Shown here piece after piece: positions 9,867-21,954 of a stretch of DNA of 64,000 nucleotides. The position numbers and the translations under genes are program-made. The DNA lies in contig OZ023264.1 of assembly GCA_964006375.1 (NCBI GenBank), positions 11,480,225-11,544,224 of the forward strand, read 5' to 3'. Under the pieces are notes generated by a model. It saw only the letters and a program-made list of their open reading frames with translations. It was not told the origin of the DNA and did not search any database. This stretch comes from Tillus elongatus (lineage: Eukaryota > Arthropoda > Insecta > Coleoptera > Cleridae). How positions within the stretch are numbered: the stretch's first letter is position 1; the number at the start of each line of letters is the position of its first letter.

Positions 9867-9944
<78 letters not shown>
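9867..9944. repeat. (TA)n microsatellite
   Basis: About 39 TA units. The MAR repeat is on the left and a transposase relic is on the right; the array interrupts the transposase reading frame, which becomes poly Ile-Tyr. Confidence 0.95.
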
Positions 9945-9945
<1 letters not shown>

Positions 9946-9954
9946 CATAAAAAT

Positions 9955-10755
9955 TCATGACGATCCTAGCACTGTGAGCTGGACAACCGTCTTGTTGGTA
10001 CCAAATTTCGTCTGAATTATCATGAACTCTTCTAATTGTTGGTAAGATATCATTTATCAATAGATTAAGATACCTTTCCCCAGTTAAATTATTTTCAAAA
10101 AAGAACGGACTAACAATGAAGTTACCTGAAATTTTTTTAAATTAACTAATCTACAAATAAAAATAACAGTTTTTTACCTAATAAGCTGCACCAAACATGT
10201 CTTGCAATCGTCTTTCTTCCTTTAGATGGGGATTTTCATTTGCTCAATAATGCCTATTATTGTTGTTGTTCGCGATTTTTTGGCTGCGGATAATTATCTA
10301 TTAGCCCATTGTCAGAGTTAATTTTCCGGTCGAGCGTTAGGTCATGCACTTCCGTATTTTTCTATACAATATTTCATCGTTGCTCCAATAATGCCTATTA
10401 TGGTGATTATACACACCACAATTTGTAAATCTGGATTCATCAGTCCATATTATCTTCAAATGAAAATTTTCACCTTAATGACATTGTCCTTGATGCCATC
10501 TGCAGAATTAAGTCGCTTAGGGTAATCGTCAACATTTAATCCTTGTACGATTGTAGGTTTGTATGGATGGTAATGACTTTGTTTTAATACATGGTGTACT
10601 GTACTTTTTGGAACGTCAATTTGTTCATCATAAAACCAAACGGATTGCGGAGGGTTTTCGTTTGAAACCTGTAAGACGGCATTATTTCTTTCTTCATTTC
10701 TAGGCATTGGTAGTTTCTTGGCGTGGGAGCTACGGTCGTTCAATAGATTGGTCAC
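9955..10755 (-). pseudogene. mariner-like transposase relic (DDE, DUF4817 class)
   Basis: Minus strand, N to C: a helix-turn-helix part near 10755-10500 (RNEERNNAVLQVSNENPP, STVHHVLKQSHYHPYKP, QGLNVDDYPKRLN); the first catalytic block at about 10455-10390 (IIWTDESRFTNCGVYNHHN then RHYW); and the second block near 10050-9960 (ILPTIRRVHDNSDE, QQDGCPAHSARIVMNF). The third acidic block is missing because the (TA)n array cuts in. Frames change between blocks. This arrangement is that of the insect DDE transposases that usually carry DUF4817. Confidence 0.75.
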
Positions 10756-10821
10756 TATCCTGAGAAATATTTTGGTGTTTGGTTGTCGTCTTTCTGGATA
10801 GTTGTTTTGATACTTATTAGA

Positions 10822-11934
10822 AGCGTTTTGTGAGCTTTGACCTTTTCAAGTCTGGCCTTGTCACAGGATTTAGAGGACCAGGGCTTTCGAGTGGCTGAAG
10901 AGGTTTTCTGAGTACGTGGAATAAATAATTTCATGCCAGCTTGGATGATTTCAGTGACGTTTTGTGAGATATCAGAGGGGTCAGGATGAGAGAAGCAGAC
11001 AGACGCCCATGGAAATGAGGAAAAGTAATCCCGCATTTCGTCCCAGTTTCCGGAGTTGTAGTGCCAAACGATACGTGGGTGTGATGACTGTGTGACCTCT
11101 AGTTGCATTGCGCAGGAAGCAGTGACCATGTCGTGGTCTGAGCGACCAAGGGGGGCGGTGATTGATGTCTTATAGCATTCAGGTTTTGTAGTAAGAAGGA
11201 GATCCAAGGAATTTGAGCTGTGTGTTGGGATGCGAGGAAAGTAAGTAGGTTGCTGAACCATATTGGCTAAAGAATTGCTGACTGCGAAGGCATCCGCTGC
11301 TCTCCCTTGTGGATCGGTTTTTGAAGATCCTAGCCATTCCTTATTATGGACATTGAAGTTACCAAGAATAGTGACCTCGGAGGAAGGATATTCAGAAATC
11401 AGATAGGCAGTGTTTTCAGAAAGGGAGTCGAAGAGCTGGACAAGGTTGTTATCAGAAGGTGACTGGTAAATGCAACAGATGAATTTAGTTGCAGCCCTGA
11501 GAGAGAGAGTTTCATCCAAAGTATGTCTTTTCTTCTAGCTTCCAAATTGGGGAGTCTGGTGCAGGGTAGATTGCTACGGACGTATGCGCACACACCTCCA
11601 TGCAATCTAAAGGAAGTAAGGAGCTTATACCCCGGGAAATTAAGGTGATTAGTGGCTGTTTTGGCACTCATTTGGGTTTCGGTGAGGAAGAGGAGTTGGG
11701 GCCTATTAGTCTCGAGGAAATGGATGGAGTTCAGGTTAGAATTTAGGCCACATATATTCGAGGATAAGTTAAATCTTGATGCCGGCGCCCCCTGCACACC
11801 CCTCTCCTGGAGATCCGAATGGACCGGAAAAGTCCGTTGGGACTTACCGGCCCCTTGATGTAACGGGTGGTACCTCCTCGGGTGTGAAAAAAATCCTTTA
11901 CTATCACATAAAGGAAAAGTCCACTACCACCTAC
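10822..11934 (-). mobile_element. LINE family A, 5' part (endonuclease domain)
   Basis: This matches the fuller copy at 57225-58433. Minus-strand frames at 11797-11399 and 11519-10755 encode an apurinic-type endonuclease: ICGLNSNLNSIHFLETNRP, LLFLTETQ, LGNFNVHNKEW, MVQQPTYFPRI, SLDLLLTT, LGRSDHDMV. The catalytic Glu of TETQ and the SDH motif are visible. A frameshift separates the two frames. The match to family A ends near 10822, so the reverse transcriptase half is absent. The 5' boundary at about 11934 agrees with the boundary at 58433. Confidence 0.85.
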
Positions 11935-13440
11935 CAAATGTATTATTATTGCTTGTCTAAATTTGTACATTTTTTCTCTGTATATTATGCAAAATGCCAA
12001 GTGCATTAATATTATTGTTGTTTATTGTCAAAAATTATATATTATGTTAATAAATAAGTCTTATGTGACTTGTGCTGTATCATATAACACAATTTAGAAG
12101 GTTGATTCCTAAATAGTTTGATAGTCCTACACGAAATTTTGACGTACCAAATTTAAATTGTTTTGCTTTTCTATTTCGCACCTTCTAACACGTCAACTGT
12201 CACCTTCATTTACCATAAATCTCTGCTATTCCATAATGTCTTTCTAACTGCTATTCTTTTCAAACCCATATTTTCACCAAAAATTTTAAATTTGTGGGGG
12301 ATAAAAATGACTTTAATTTGACAAATATCATGTTTTGAAATTAACATATTTGTATTAATCCCGGGACCAAAATATTTAAAGCAATTGGATTCTCTAATAG
12401 GTATATAAAATAAATGAAACAACATTTTTATGTGTTACTTATATTTAAATCACATAATTCTCTAAAGCTAGATGTTATATACAACAATAAAGCCATTAAG
12501 ATCTACATAAAACAGTACTTATTTACATTTACACTCATTAAACACATAAGTTAGCAAAATCGGAGATTACAATGTCTATTTACAATGTTCAAAAGTGTTG
12601 CAAAATGAAAGTTACAGTATTAATTCTTGAGCACGACTGATATCTAAAAAATATCTAAATTACTCAAGTGATCAATTTGCTGTTAAAGGCACATAAATTC
12701 TGCTAGGAATGGTTTTATTAGTTTACTACACATAAGAGGAAACTTTAAAACTACACTTTTTATCAATTATTAACAAAACTAGGGTTTAAAAAGTAAAGAA
12801 AATCATTTAAAATATCCGAGGGAATGTTTTTTTAAAATGTTAATAAAATTTCCATAAATGGGGTCTTCATTAACATAATTTATTAAATTAATTATTGACT
12901 TCATATTAAAGTAGGTAGAAGTAATAACAGAAACATTTTTTAAATTTATATAGCAATAACACTTCAACATATTAACAAAAAAAAAAAAGGAAAAACAATA
13001 CATCGTTTTAAGTTAAAGTACATACAGTCTTTTACCATTAAAAAAGAACACAGCTAGATAAGTAGAAAATATTTGATTGCAGATCGACAATTTTCGGTGC
13101 ATCTATGACTGCAATTTGTGGTTGTGTAAAGCTTTGAAATTAACCGAACCGGAACCTTAGTTAAAAAAATGTATACACCAGGTCAGAGCTGTTACAAGCA
13201 CTAATGGAAAGCACCAAGCACCTGTAGGCTGTAATCACTGAATAAAACAAATCAAGCTTTTAAATAGAAATTTATTTGTACTCGTGATTTATTTGAAACT
13301 GAACAAAGGCTTCTAAAAATCCAAATATATACGTCTCACCGATAATAAACACAAGAACCGAATAGGACACACGGACACAATGATCTTTCTGTTGAGGCAG
13401 GCTAGGTCCCCTCACTCGTCCCACAAGTTTGCGACAACCT
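11935..13440. other. unassigned AT-rich sequence
   Basis: About 1.5 kb with no convincing gene. The open frames at 12210-12425 and 12803-13003 are low complexity and show no family features. Confidence 0.4.
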
Positions 13441-14712
13441 TTTTTTCCACTCAGTGCTCGTCCGAGGCCTTGCCGCCCCGATAGCACTGCAACCTTTGGT
13501 TGATTGTACATACCCTTAGTCTTACTCCACCCATTCCAAAATCACTGTGCCTTGAACTAGTCTACACAGCAATTGGTAGGGTGAAGTTTTATATTGCTCT
13601 GCCTCGGGTCTAGACTGACCGTAGATCAGTTGTCTTTTGCGGTCCAGAGCTTTACACTCGCAAAATATGTGCTGGGCTGATTCCTCCCCCTCGCCGCAGA
13701 GTCTGCATGCGAGGTCCCCTTCGAACCGCCCCATTTTATGCAGGTGTTTCTTGACGGCCATGTGTCCCGACAAGAGACCTGTTGTGTTTCTGAGCTGTCC
13801 TCTGCTAATATTTCGCAGCTCCACAGCTCTATTTGAACTGGGCCTGTCAATTATTCACTTCCCATGTCTGAGCCCTGGACAGTCCGCCCAGTACACCTTG
13901 TGTTGGTTTCTGACCCCTGGCTCCCCTGGCAGTGCTCTTTGGCACGCCCAGAGCCAGTTCTGGTCCCATAAATAGTTCTGCTGACCCTCTCTATGCGAGA
14001 TTGTCAGCTTCTTCATTGCCTTTGACCCCCGAGTGACCCGGCACCCAGATGAGGGTCACCTCATTCTGCCCAGCCAGGTCGCTCGGCTTGGCACTCACTC
14101 ACCAGCCAGGAATTTACCCGTGGGCTACTTAGTGCCTTAAGGGCTGCTTGCCTCTCTATGGCTATGAGGATCCGCTTGTTGGTGTAGCACCTCCTCTTGT
14201 TCTCCCGCACACAGTGCAGGATGGCGTACATATCGGCCTGAAACACCGTTGCATGGGCTCCGAGGGAAATACTATGACTTACCCTCGGTCCTTCCGAGTA
14301 AACACCTGCCCCCGTCCCACGCTCCCCGCCGGATCCGTCCGTGAACCAGACGAGCGCGCCCGTGGTATGCCCAGTGTCTCCTCCCGCCATGCCTCGCGGT
14401 CAGGGATTTCCACTGTAAAGTTGTTTTCCCTGCACATTCGCGGGCTCGTGAAGTCTGACCTCATTTCAAGCATGGGCTCCTTCACGATCTCCTGAATTTT
14501 GCAGTGGCCCCTGGAGCCTGGGTTGATCTTCAGTCTACCATTGCAGGCTAGTCTGTATAGTCCTAGGCTGGCCTCCCCCATAATAACTAAGTGTAGGGGG
14601 GCAGATCCAGCAACACCTCCATGGCGGCTGTTGGGGTTGAAGACATGGCCCCTGTGATGCCTAGGCAAGCCATCCTTTAGATCTTGCCTAGTTTTTGTTT
14701 GGCACTGGTGTT
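13441..14712 (-). mobile_element. LINE family B, 3' part (RNase H domain and 3' end)
   Basis: Minus-strand frames encode an RNase H domain (TDGSGGERGTGAGVYSEG at about 14340-14290, containing the first catalytic Asp) and, downstream at 13824-13522, the C-terminal zinc-binding tail (HKMGRFEGDLACRLCGEGEE, AQHIFCECKAL). This layout belongs to R1/Loa/I-like non-LTR elements. It is collinear with 59091-60400; that copy continues into a reverse transcriptase, while this one stops near 14712, so it is 5'-truncated. Frameshifts are present. Confidence 0.85.
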
Positions 14713-15890
14713 AAAGTGCTTTCGTTTTTTGGGCACTAAGAACTTTTGACAAGGTGCGATTACTAAGCATTTTATAAAAGTAATTTAAAATGACGAGCAC
14801 CAAGCACTTCTTAGAAAATGAATACAAATAACAGTACATCGTTTGTAATTTCATCATCCCCGGATCTTGGATTTGTTTTAGGCAAGGCAAAAACTTAAAA
14901 CTGCCACCCCTGTCCATCTGTCATTCTCTTTTAAGTTTTTCTAAGATCAAATTTTTTTTTGACAAATACGAGCATATTTAAGTAGGGTAAGATTTGTGAT
15001 ATATTGAAAAATCAATTTGATGCTAAGAAATTCTTGGTCATTTTGTTTGTTGCGATTGAACGATACACATCAAAACAAAAGGTATGCACCTAAAAACTTA
15101 ATAACTAAGGCTATTAAAATATTAGTAGGTCAGTTACAAAAATTAAATTTTTACTCTGCGAGTCTTTTTGTTCTGTATTTAAGTCTATGACCTCGTTATA
15201 ATTAATTTGATGTACGATTTAATTTAAGATTGCCAGAATCGCGAGATTTGATAAACGTTCCTATCTCATTCATAGATTTTCATAAGTTTAAGTTAGCTAA
15301 AACTTAGCTTACAGCAGCAAATGCCCAGCGCAATACAAATATTGGAAGAGAAATCTGCAGATCGTGGGTTATAGATCTTTTGCAAGAGATAGAAATTTAG
15401 CCTTATTTATGCGCAAAAAAAAGCAGCCAGTTATATAATCATTCTTTATGAATCAGTGGGACTGTAGGGTGAAAAATACTTTATAGTAAATTTGAAAGGT
15501 TCTTACTACTTTATAGTAGCCACAAATAGTAAAATTTACCTCTTCAGGTAGCGGAAACGTGATTGCCACTAGAATATATCACCATGCAGTTCAACAACTA
15601 TTAGGTACGTTACGCCAACTATTAATGCTACTTGAAAGTCGCTGCAACTTTAATCTGGCATTTTAGTAACATACGATAGTTTTGACCACTGTCGTTTGCT
15701 ACCTTCAAGTTCCTGGAACTTTTGAGTCATTCTATGAGTAACGATGACGTTCCTAATTCCTTGAAAGTAACAAGATCTTGCGTTACTCTAAAGTAGTTAT
15801 ACGTGCTGAATATTACGTGTAATATACAGTTACTTACACCAGAGAGTCATAGCATTAGTGGCGATTACATAATAACTACTCATTTCATGT
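14713..15890. other. unassigned, AT-rich
   Basis: No coding region or RNA gene seen. Repeated phrases such as ACTTTATAGTA and CTTGAAAGT near 15480-15780 suggest a decayed non-coding repeat. Confidence 0.35.
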
Positions 15891-15894
15891 TCCG

Positions 15895-16330
15895 ATGTCA
15901 GTTGGTGCTGGTTGGGGTTGCTGCAATAACCAATGAGAAAATGTTAGTCGCTGCTGAGCATCTCCTGGATGTAGAGCTTGAACAGACTGTAGATGATAGG
16001 GATGAAAGAGTCAGCGGTTCAGTACATGCGATACAAAATTTTTTCTTACATGTAGATTACGTGATATTCTTCGGGTGCCGATTGAAGGATTGTTAATGAC
16101 AGAATTAATTACAGTTTCTTCACGGTCTACATTAACTTCATACGGCCCAATAGCTTTTACCAGAACAGGATTACCTGATTGTCGCAATCTTCTGAAGGAA
16201 TCGGCACAAACTGAATAATATGGTACATGCCGATGTGGACATCTTTCTTGATATTCTCGTACTGATTGCTGAGAATTTTTATTGCAGAAACCATATACAT
16301 AAATTATATCAGCATATTGTTCGGTGCTAT
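15895..16330 (-). pseudogene. DUF4817-type transposase relic (N-terminal half)
   Basis: From about 16330 on the minus strand one frame reads EQYADIIYVYGFCNKNSQQS, then REYQERCPHRHVPYYSV and SFRRLRQSGN. This is a clear DUF4817 domain (Y-D-VYG--N, R-P-R-VP, FRRLR--G). It continues into a helix-turn-helix: VINNPSIGTRRISRNLHV, FVSHVLNR, a stop, then FHPYHLQSVQAL, QQRLTFSHWLLQ. No catalytic block follows. It points away from the relic at 16969-17531. Confidence 0.75.
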
Positions 16331-16542
16331 AATAGTACGAGCGCCCACGACCAAAACCATTTATTATCGTTTTACGGTCAAAACCGTATGTAGTCGTTAG
16401 ATTAGATGATCCCGAACCCTACTAGGTGGGCGGTAATAGTCAGAAGAGTAGCAACAGCGTGGGAGGACATTTCTGCTATGTCAAAAAAATAAAAAGGCAG
16501 ACACTATTATCGTATTACGTCTGATATTGAAAATGTACAGGG

Positions 16543-17570
16543 TGAGTATTATAAATGATAACCCCCTTTTATTTTCGTTATTTCTGGGCGAATTGATCCG
16601 TTCAAAAACTTATTTTGAACAATTTTTAACGTAGTTTCTGAATCTGCTATCGCTTTTTAAGAATTTTGAAAAATGTACGAGGTGGAACAAAAAATATATT
16701 TTTTTCTAAACGGAACACCTGTATTTTTTACATATTATAATTTGTCGATTTGTTCTGATTACAAAAATATATAGTTATAGGACATTTTGATAAGCAGTTT
16801 TTAAATTATGATGAAATATGTAAAACAACAAATCTGTTTATGTATTACTCAATAATGTACGAAGTAGCCTTCGGATATAAAATTTTAACTTTATATAAAC
16901 GTGAAAAAGGTTAATACTTGTTAGTGCTTTTTCTATTAGGAATCTTTATTGTGTGCAAAAAAGCGATCATGCCTTATCATAGTTTAGAGAATAGGCGTAG
17001 AATTTTAGAAATATTCTTATATTGTAATAAAAACATGACTGCTTCACAAAGGGAGTTTAGAAGACTGTATCCGAATGAGACCGTGCCTGTCAAAGGAACA
17101 TTCAAGAAAATTTACAATACATTTTGTGACACAAATTCATTAAAGAATGCAAATAGAAGAAAAACGAGGAAATACAAATGAATATTTTATTATCGGTTAT
17201 AGAAGAGCCAAGTCGGTCTACTTATTTTGTAGCTAAAGATTTAAGTGTAAGCCAAAGCAGTGTTATGCAACTTTTAAAAAGAAATAACTATAAACCTTTT
17301 CACATTCTTCCTGTTCAACACTTAACCGAAAATGATCGTCGACAGAGAATACTGTTTTGCCAACAAATTATTGAAAAATAAAATGAAAACAATGATTTTT
17401 TGCGAAATATGTTTTGGACTGATGAGTCGTTCTTTTCTACAGCTGGTTTGTTTAATAGATATAACAAACATCATTGGGCTACAGAAAATGTTCGAGAAGA
17501 AAATGTGCATTTTTTTCATGGAAAAACTTGACTTTCATGACTGGCTGACAAACTTAGCATCCGGATAGAA
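16543..17570 (+). mobile_element. DUF4817 / mariner-like transposon, decayed
   Basis: The left side begins CAGGGTGAGTATTATAAATG at 16543, a terminus of the CAGGGTG type also seen at 36072, 38778, 39722, 40671 and 43187. The transposase relic lies 425 bp inside. The right end could not be placed; sequence after 17570 shows no matching inverted end. Confidence 0.6.
16969..17531 (+). pseudogene. DUF4817-type DDE transposase, frameshifted and interrupted
   Basis: It starts at the ATG at 16969 with MPYHSLENRRRILEIFLYCN. It contains REFRRLYPNETVPVKGTFKK, the DUF4817 pattern. A frameshift near 17180 leads to a helix-turn-helix (FVAKDLSVSQSSVMQLLKRN, NYKPFHILPVQHLTENDRR). An in-frame TAA at 17379 interrupts it. 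The frame then continues with the first catalytic block FWTDESFFSTAGLFNRYNKH, HWATENVREENVH, and stops at 17529. The second and third acidic blocks are absent. Confidence 0.8.
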
Positions 17571-17571
17571 T

Positions 17572-18718
17572 TTTCAAGTGTGATGGAACAAACCAGAAGT
17601 CTCTAGGTGGCGTAGAAACTTTGAAAACGTTGTTTGTACATATAAATTTGAATACGCCTAGGAAATGGATTCCAAAAGCTCAGATTCGCGCCTATTAATT
17701 TTTTTTTGAAAATTCGAAAGTCACTACCTCTCTAAAAGCGAAGTTTTATTTATGAAAATTCGCTAAAAAAATGAAACCAAAATACTGTTTACATGCGCCA
17801 TATACAAATGTCAAATATTTTGCAACTTTCAACATGATCATAAAGGTTAAAATAGAATAAACACATTCACAGCAGAGCTCTACCCGGCCAATACATAAAC
17901 CGTTTTGCATTTTATGCATTCAAGGAAGAACAGTCCAAGTGAGATGTACATATGAGACATGTTTGAGATAGTAGGAGACGCTATTTATATCGGCGCATGA
18001 TGTGGCATACGCTGCGGTCATTGGCGGAATTAATTGATATTGGTACCAAAGGTAAGCCACATTGTTATCAGATATATTTTCCTAGGTATGAGAAAACTAT
18101 TTACGTGAGAAAACTCATATAATATATATGAAATAAAAATATAAATGCATCTGCTAGTGACGAAATTTTACAAACATATAATTTCCAGGTCTACTGAAAC
18201 ATTTCCATGACATTTGAGTAAAATCACAAATTTCCCTGACATTTTAGGGGGTGTTTCACATCCCCTGATTTTTCCAGGTTTTCCAGGTCGCTGGGTACCC
18301 TACATAAACTGACCCAAATTTACTCGTGAAAATGATTTTCAGACGTTTTGCTATGATACTTTTTTTGGGTCTCATTTCTAATTTTTTTCAGTGGTCTCTC
18401 GAGTACACGCTACGCTACTGCCGCATGAAAAACGTGCTTTCGATATCTTAGCGCTATCATTCAACTACAATCTGAAAATCAGACCGATTGCTGACAGTTT
18501 GAAAATTTTTTTGGACATTTTTGAAAATTTGGTCAGGTCAGACGATACACGGAAAATTTCTGATACTGCGATTTTCGGGTTCAGGATAATCGAATCTATC
18601 AATTTGATGCGGTTTTGGTCGTATTGCTATGAGGTAAAAATTTTGGTTGTGAGCTCTCGTACTTTAAACGTACACTTTACGATTATCTAATAGTTAACAA
18701 ACCTGACTGAAAACTGAT
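17572..18718. other. unassigned, with a MAR-like distal segment near 17655-17775
   Basis: GGATTCCAAAAGCTCAGATT, GCGCCTATTA, CACTACCTCTCTA and GAAAATTCGCTAA resemble the MAR distal segment. The open frame at 18391-18690 shows no recognisable family. The LTR element's gag remnant begins after this stretch. Confidence 0.4.
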
Positions 18719-19375
18719 ATGATTATTTGTATTTGTTACTTTGACAACTTTGTTTTGTTAACAGGTCAAGCAAGATATAGCAATGGTATTCCCAGTGAAG
18801 AACCGTTGAGTTTTGACAGCATTAAACATCAATTAGAGATGAGGTTTGGCGACCAGCATTTACAGCAGCTGTATCGATTGCAGTTGAAAAAGCGTTGTTA
18901 GAAATCGGGCGAAAGTCTCCAACATCTCCACGCCCACGTTGTGAGACTGACATGATTAACCTACCCTATAGCTCCGATACAGTTTTTAAACCAGCTGTCG
19001 CTGCAAACCTTCATTAACGGCATCAGAGATACCGACACACAACAGGCGCTGAGGATAGCGAGAAACAAAAACTTGAACGATGTTTTGGCACATTCCTTGG
19101 AGTTTGAATCGGTAAAGCAAGCGCCAGAAAGTCATGTGAAAGTTCACAGTCTTCAAGTCCAAGAAGAAAATAAAACAGATCCATCCAAGATCATGCAGCT
19201 ACTGGAGAAAATAGCAGAACAAATAAGGCTGACGTCTTGTGGACACCCAATAAGAGCTTACCATGCAAATCCCTTGCGCTGCTGGAACTGCGGCAAGATG
19301 GGGCGAATGTTGCGCTCTAAAATCACGCGCAAGGGAAAAAGTGAAGCTGAGGCCGGTAACCATTTCTCAGGTTAG
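18719..19375 (+). pseudogene. gag remnant with damaged zinc knuckle
   Basis: One frame runs through with in-frame stops at 18899 (TAG) and about 18956 (TGA). It contains a retrotransposon gag-type helix region (QTFINGIRDTDTQQALRIAR) and LAHSLEFESVKQA. It ends in the nucleocapsid part RCWNCGKMGRML. Compared with copy 2 (CWNCGKVGHIRGEC, an intact C-x2-C-x4-H-x4-C knuckle), an 11 bp deletion removes the His and last Cys and shifts the frame. Confidence 0.8.
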
Positions 19376-19447
19376 CGATTCTGTCAGCGCTCTCATCGTA
19401 GACGGATACGTAAGCGGTAATAACACCCAGATGGTCGTCGACACACT

Positions 19448-19930
19448 ATGACGATTATTCGCCGCGACATGGTTCCAAGATGGCCAGTAAGAGAGCCAGA
19501 AAGAATGTACAGAGTAAATGCAGCTGGTGGTGATCGGATCCAAGTATTTGGCGAAACTGACGTCGAGCTGCAAATTGGGACATGGAAGGCAAAGCAGAGA
19601 GCCATAGTCGCCGCCATATCAGACCCGAATATAATTGGCTTGGACATACTTCAGGGTCAGTGTGCTAAACTTGATCTTGGCACTAACATCCTGATTATCG
19701 GCGGTGAAGAAATAATAATGTCGCCTGGCAGTAACCTGGTAGTGCGGAAAATCACCATAGATGAAAATAGCAACGCCTGCCGTGAAAGTGCCATTCCAGT
19801 GAAGAGGGCTGTGAGAGGAAGAGACGACCCAGTTACTCAGCCAGAAGCAAGTGGAGAAGGAAGTATGAGAGAAATACGAATGGTGCAAAGACCATGTAAA
19901 TGTGAAGCCAACCCAGAAAAAGGCCAGTAA
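19448..19930 (+). pseudogene. retroviral-type aspartic protease remnant, active site deleted
   Basis: The body matches retropepsins of gypsy-like elements: flap-side residues, VFGETDVELQIGTWKAKQRA and the conserved NIIGLDIL near the C-terminus. Just upstream the active-site loop reads VVDT and is then cut by a deletion of about 10 bp that removes the Gly-Ala-Pro of the DTGAP-like motif and shifts the frame. Copy 2 keeps the loop but has Asn in place of the catalytic Asp. Confidence 0.8.
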
Positions 19931-20074
19931 ACACATTTGTTGTAACAGAGCCGATGTCGAAAGGATGAATAGGGCCCGCCGAGATATTTGTGCAAGTAGA
20001 AACATCAGAACAACAGCAACTACATGGAGGAACCGGTACCACCTAAGAACTTCGCTTGAAGGATCCCCGACATA

Positions 20075-20401
20075 TTGACGAGAAGGAAAACCATCCACTC
20101 TGCTGTCGTAATGTATATACGAATAGAAAGCAACCGCATGAAGACACGTTTTGACGTGCCACCTAATTCAGCTGGTTTTAAAGAAGAAGATCGGGTGTTG
20201 TTCTATAAGCGAATACGATGCGAACGACGGTCACCTAAACTACAGAAATTACGGGAAGGTCCGAATAAGGTGGTCAAAAGGATCAATGACGTTGTCTATC
20301 GAATTCAGAGGAGCCCGAAGAGCAAGATGAAGGTGATCCATATGCACAGACTTACACCATACCAAGAAATGTCAGAATTCGATCAGGATGATCAAATATA
20401 A
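20075..20401 (+). pseudogene. integrase C-terminal remnant
   Basis: GFKEEDRVLFYKRIRCERR, LREGPNKVVKRINDVVYRIQ and HMHRLTPY match the C-terminal, SH3-like end of gypsy integrases (F--GD-V, L---GP--V). The frame ends immediately before the polypurine tract, as expected for the end of pol. The zinc-binding and DDE core domains are missing. Confidence 0.8.
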
Positions 20402-20856
20402 GAGGGGGGCAGTGCCACGTTTGTCTATGAGAATTAAGTTTAGGAACTTTGTTACTTCTATGGTAGTGTGTTGGTAACAGAGAACGCTCTAGAATGATAC
20501 TTCTAAAAGGGACCAGAAGTGACAGGTGTTGTTCTACAAGCCAGTACGATGCGAACGACGGTCACCTAAACTACAGAAATTATGGGAAGGTCCGAATAAG
20601 GTGGTCAAAAGGATCAATGTTGTTGTCTATCGAATTCAGAGGAGCCCGAAGAGCAAGATGAAGGTGATCCATATGCACCGACTTACACCATACCAAGAAA
20701 TGTCAGAATTCGATCAGGACGATCAAATATAAGAGGGGGGCAGTGCCACGTTTGTCTATGAGAATTAAGTTTAGGAACTTTGTTACTTCTATGGTAGTGT
20801 GTTGGTAACAGAGAACGCTCTAGAATGATACTTCTAGAAGGGACCAGAAGTGACAG
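20195..20856 (+). repeat. 331 bp tandem duplication (integrase end + LTR start)
   Basis: 20195-20525 is repeated at 20526-20856 with few differences. Each unit carries the integrase C-terminus, polypurine tract and the first about 113 bases of the LTR, so the element has two LTR start points (TG at 20413 and 20744). Confidence 0.9.
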
Positions 20857-21175
20857 GTGTAGAATAGTGTAGACGGTCTAGAATCTCTAGGGACAGTATA
20901 AATAGACATGTGGTGCGCAGAATAAGTTAGTTCAGTATTGAATAAGGTGGTGTAGAAAAGTGATCATAGAGTATAAAGCGAGTCAACAGTAAGTGTTGGT
21001 GAATAAGAAACGATCATAGAAGGCGATAGTGGAATATAGTTCTATGGACATTTAATAAGAAAGAGAAATATTTTAGCTGACACCGGTGTTGGAAAATAGT
21101 TGGTAATAATAAATTAGTAGTTTGGAAAGCTGTGTTTTGTTAATCAATAAATCCAGAACCCCGTAGAACGTAACA
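20744..21175 (+). repeat. 3' LTR of copy 1
   Basis: It begins TG after the polypurine tract and ends CA (CGTAGAACGTAACA). A TATA-like box (AGTATAAATAG) lies near 20893. It matches 25690-26072 except for an internal stretch missing there. Confidence 0.8.
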
Positions 21176-21780
21176 ATAGTTTTTTCTTGAAACGACCTCA
21201 CCTTTCATTCATCGCAATTTTATGTTGAGCTAATGATCACCCTATATAACGTCCAAGTAATCCTACTGGGTCAAAAACAGACATAATAAAAGTGTAAAAA
21301 ATGTAAATACTGAGTTGTCAAATCACATTATTTGTAAAGAGAATGTCAAAAAATGTTCTTACGATAAAAACATGATGCAAACACAAACATTATTATTGCC
21401 AATCAAATCAATGTGTTCTTTTTATGACTAACCATTTATGTTAAAACAAAACTTAAAACAGTTAACAACCGCCGATACATTTTTTTTTGGCAAACCAATC
21501 GGCAATTGAAATTTTGTTTTGATCAGCAACATTTGAATTGCCGCTTTAGTTTTTCTTTTTATCAAACAATCAACATAATCTTTGGATATAGTATAATATT
21601 AAAATTTAACACAAATATAATAATACTAATTAAAACTGGCTCTTAAATATACAGGTGTTTCAACAAAAACTCGGCCTTCATGGTCTTCAAAATGTACAGA
21701 CTTTTCTATGGCGCTAGAAAATTAAAATTTGGTGAATCGTAAGTCTCTTTAAAAGAAACTTGTATTAGAAATTTTTATTA
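21176..21780. other. unassigned AT-rich sequence
   Basis: No gene or clear repeat boundary is visible between the LTR and the next repeat. Confidence 0.4.
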
Positions 21781-21935
21781 AAGTGACAAAAGCATTCCAG
21801 AAGAAAATTTAATTCATGTTTAGAAAAGGAATGTATTTGCTATTATAAGCTATTATTGCTAAATTATAAACATGGCAGGTATCTTTTCCTGTTAATTGCC
21901 TGGATGATTTCTTTTAGTCAACCTAATCGAAAACA
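21781..21935 (+). repeat. interspersed repeat family C
   Basis: GCATTCCAGAAGAAAATTTA, AACATGGCAGGTATCTTTT and GATTTCTTTTAGTCAACC recur at 23580-23725 almost unchanged and in diverged form at 48555-48700 and 49506-49625. Confidence 0.7.
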
Positions 21936-21954
21936 AATTTTTTTTGTCCCCTGT

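Larger units (their letters stand above)
18719..21175 (+). mobile_element. gypsy-like LTR retrotransposon, copy 1 (no 5' LTR, pol mostly deleted)
   Basis: In order: gag remnant (about 18760-19375), aspartic protease remnant (19400-19700), a short linker, an integrase C-terminal remnant (20075-20401) that is tandemly duplicated, a polypurine tract (AAGAGGGGGG) and a 3' LTR (20744-21175). Reverse transcriptase, RNase H and the integrase core are absent. No 5' LTR is found upstream. Copy 2 at 24516-26072 has the same gag-protease-integrase tail order, so the deletion predates both copies. Confidence 0.85.

Noticed and set aside
9824..10060. Open frames with long Ile-Tyr runs (also near 38.7, 43.5 and 46.5 kb)
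   Set aside because: They are translations of (TA)n microsatellites, not proteins.
18391..18690. 99-codon frame upstream of the LTR element as a host gene
   Set aside because: No recognisable domain, repeat-like surroundings and no splice or polyadenylation signals.
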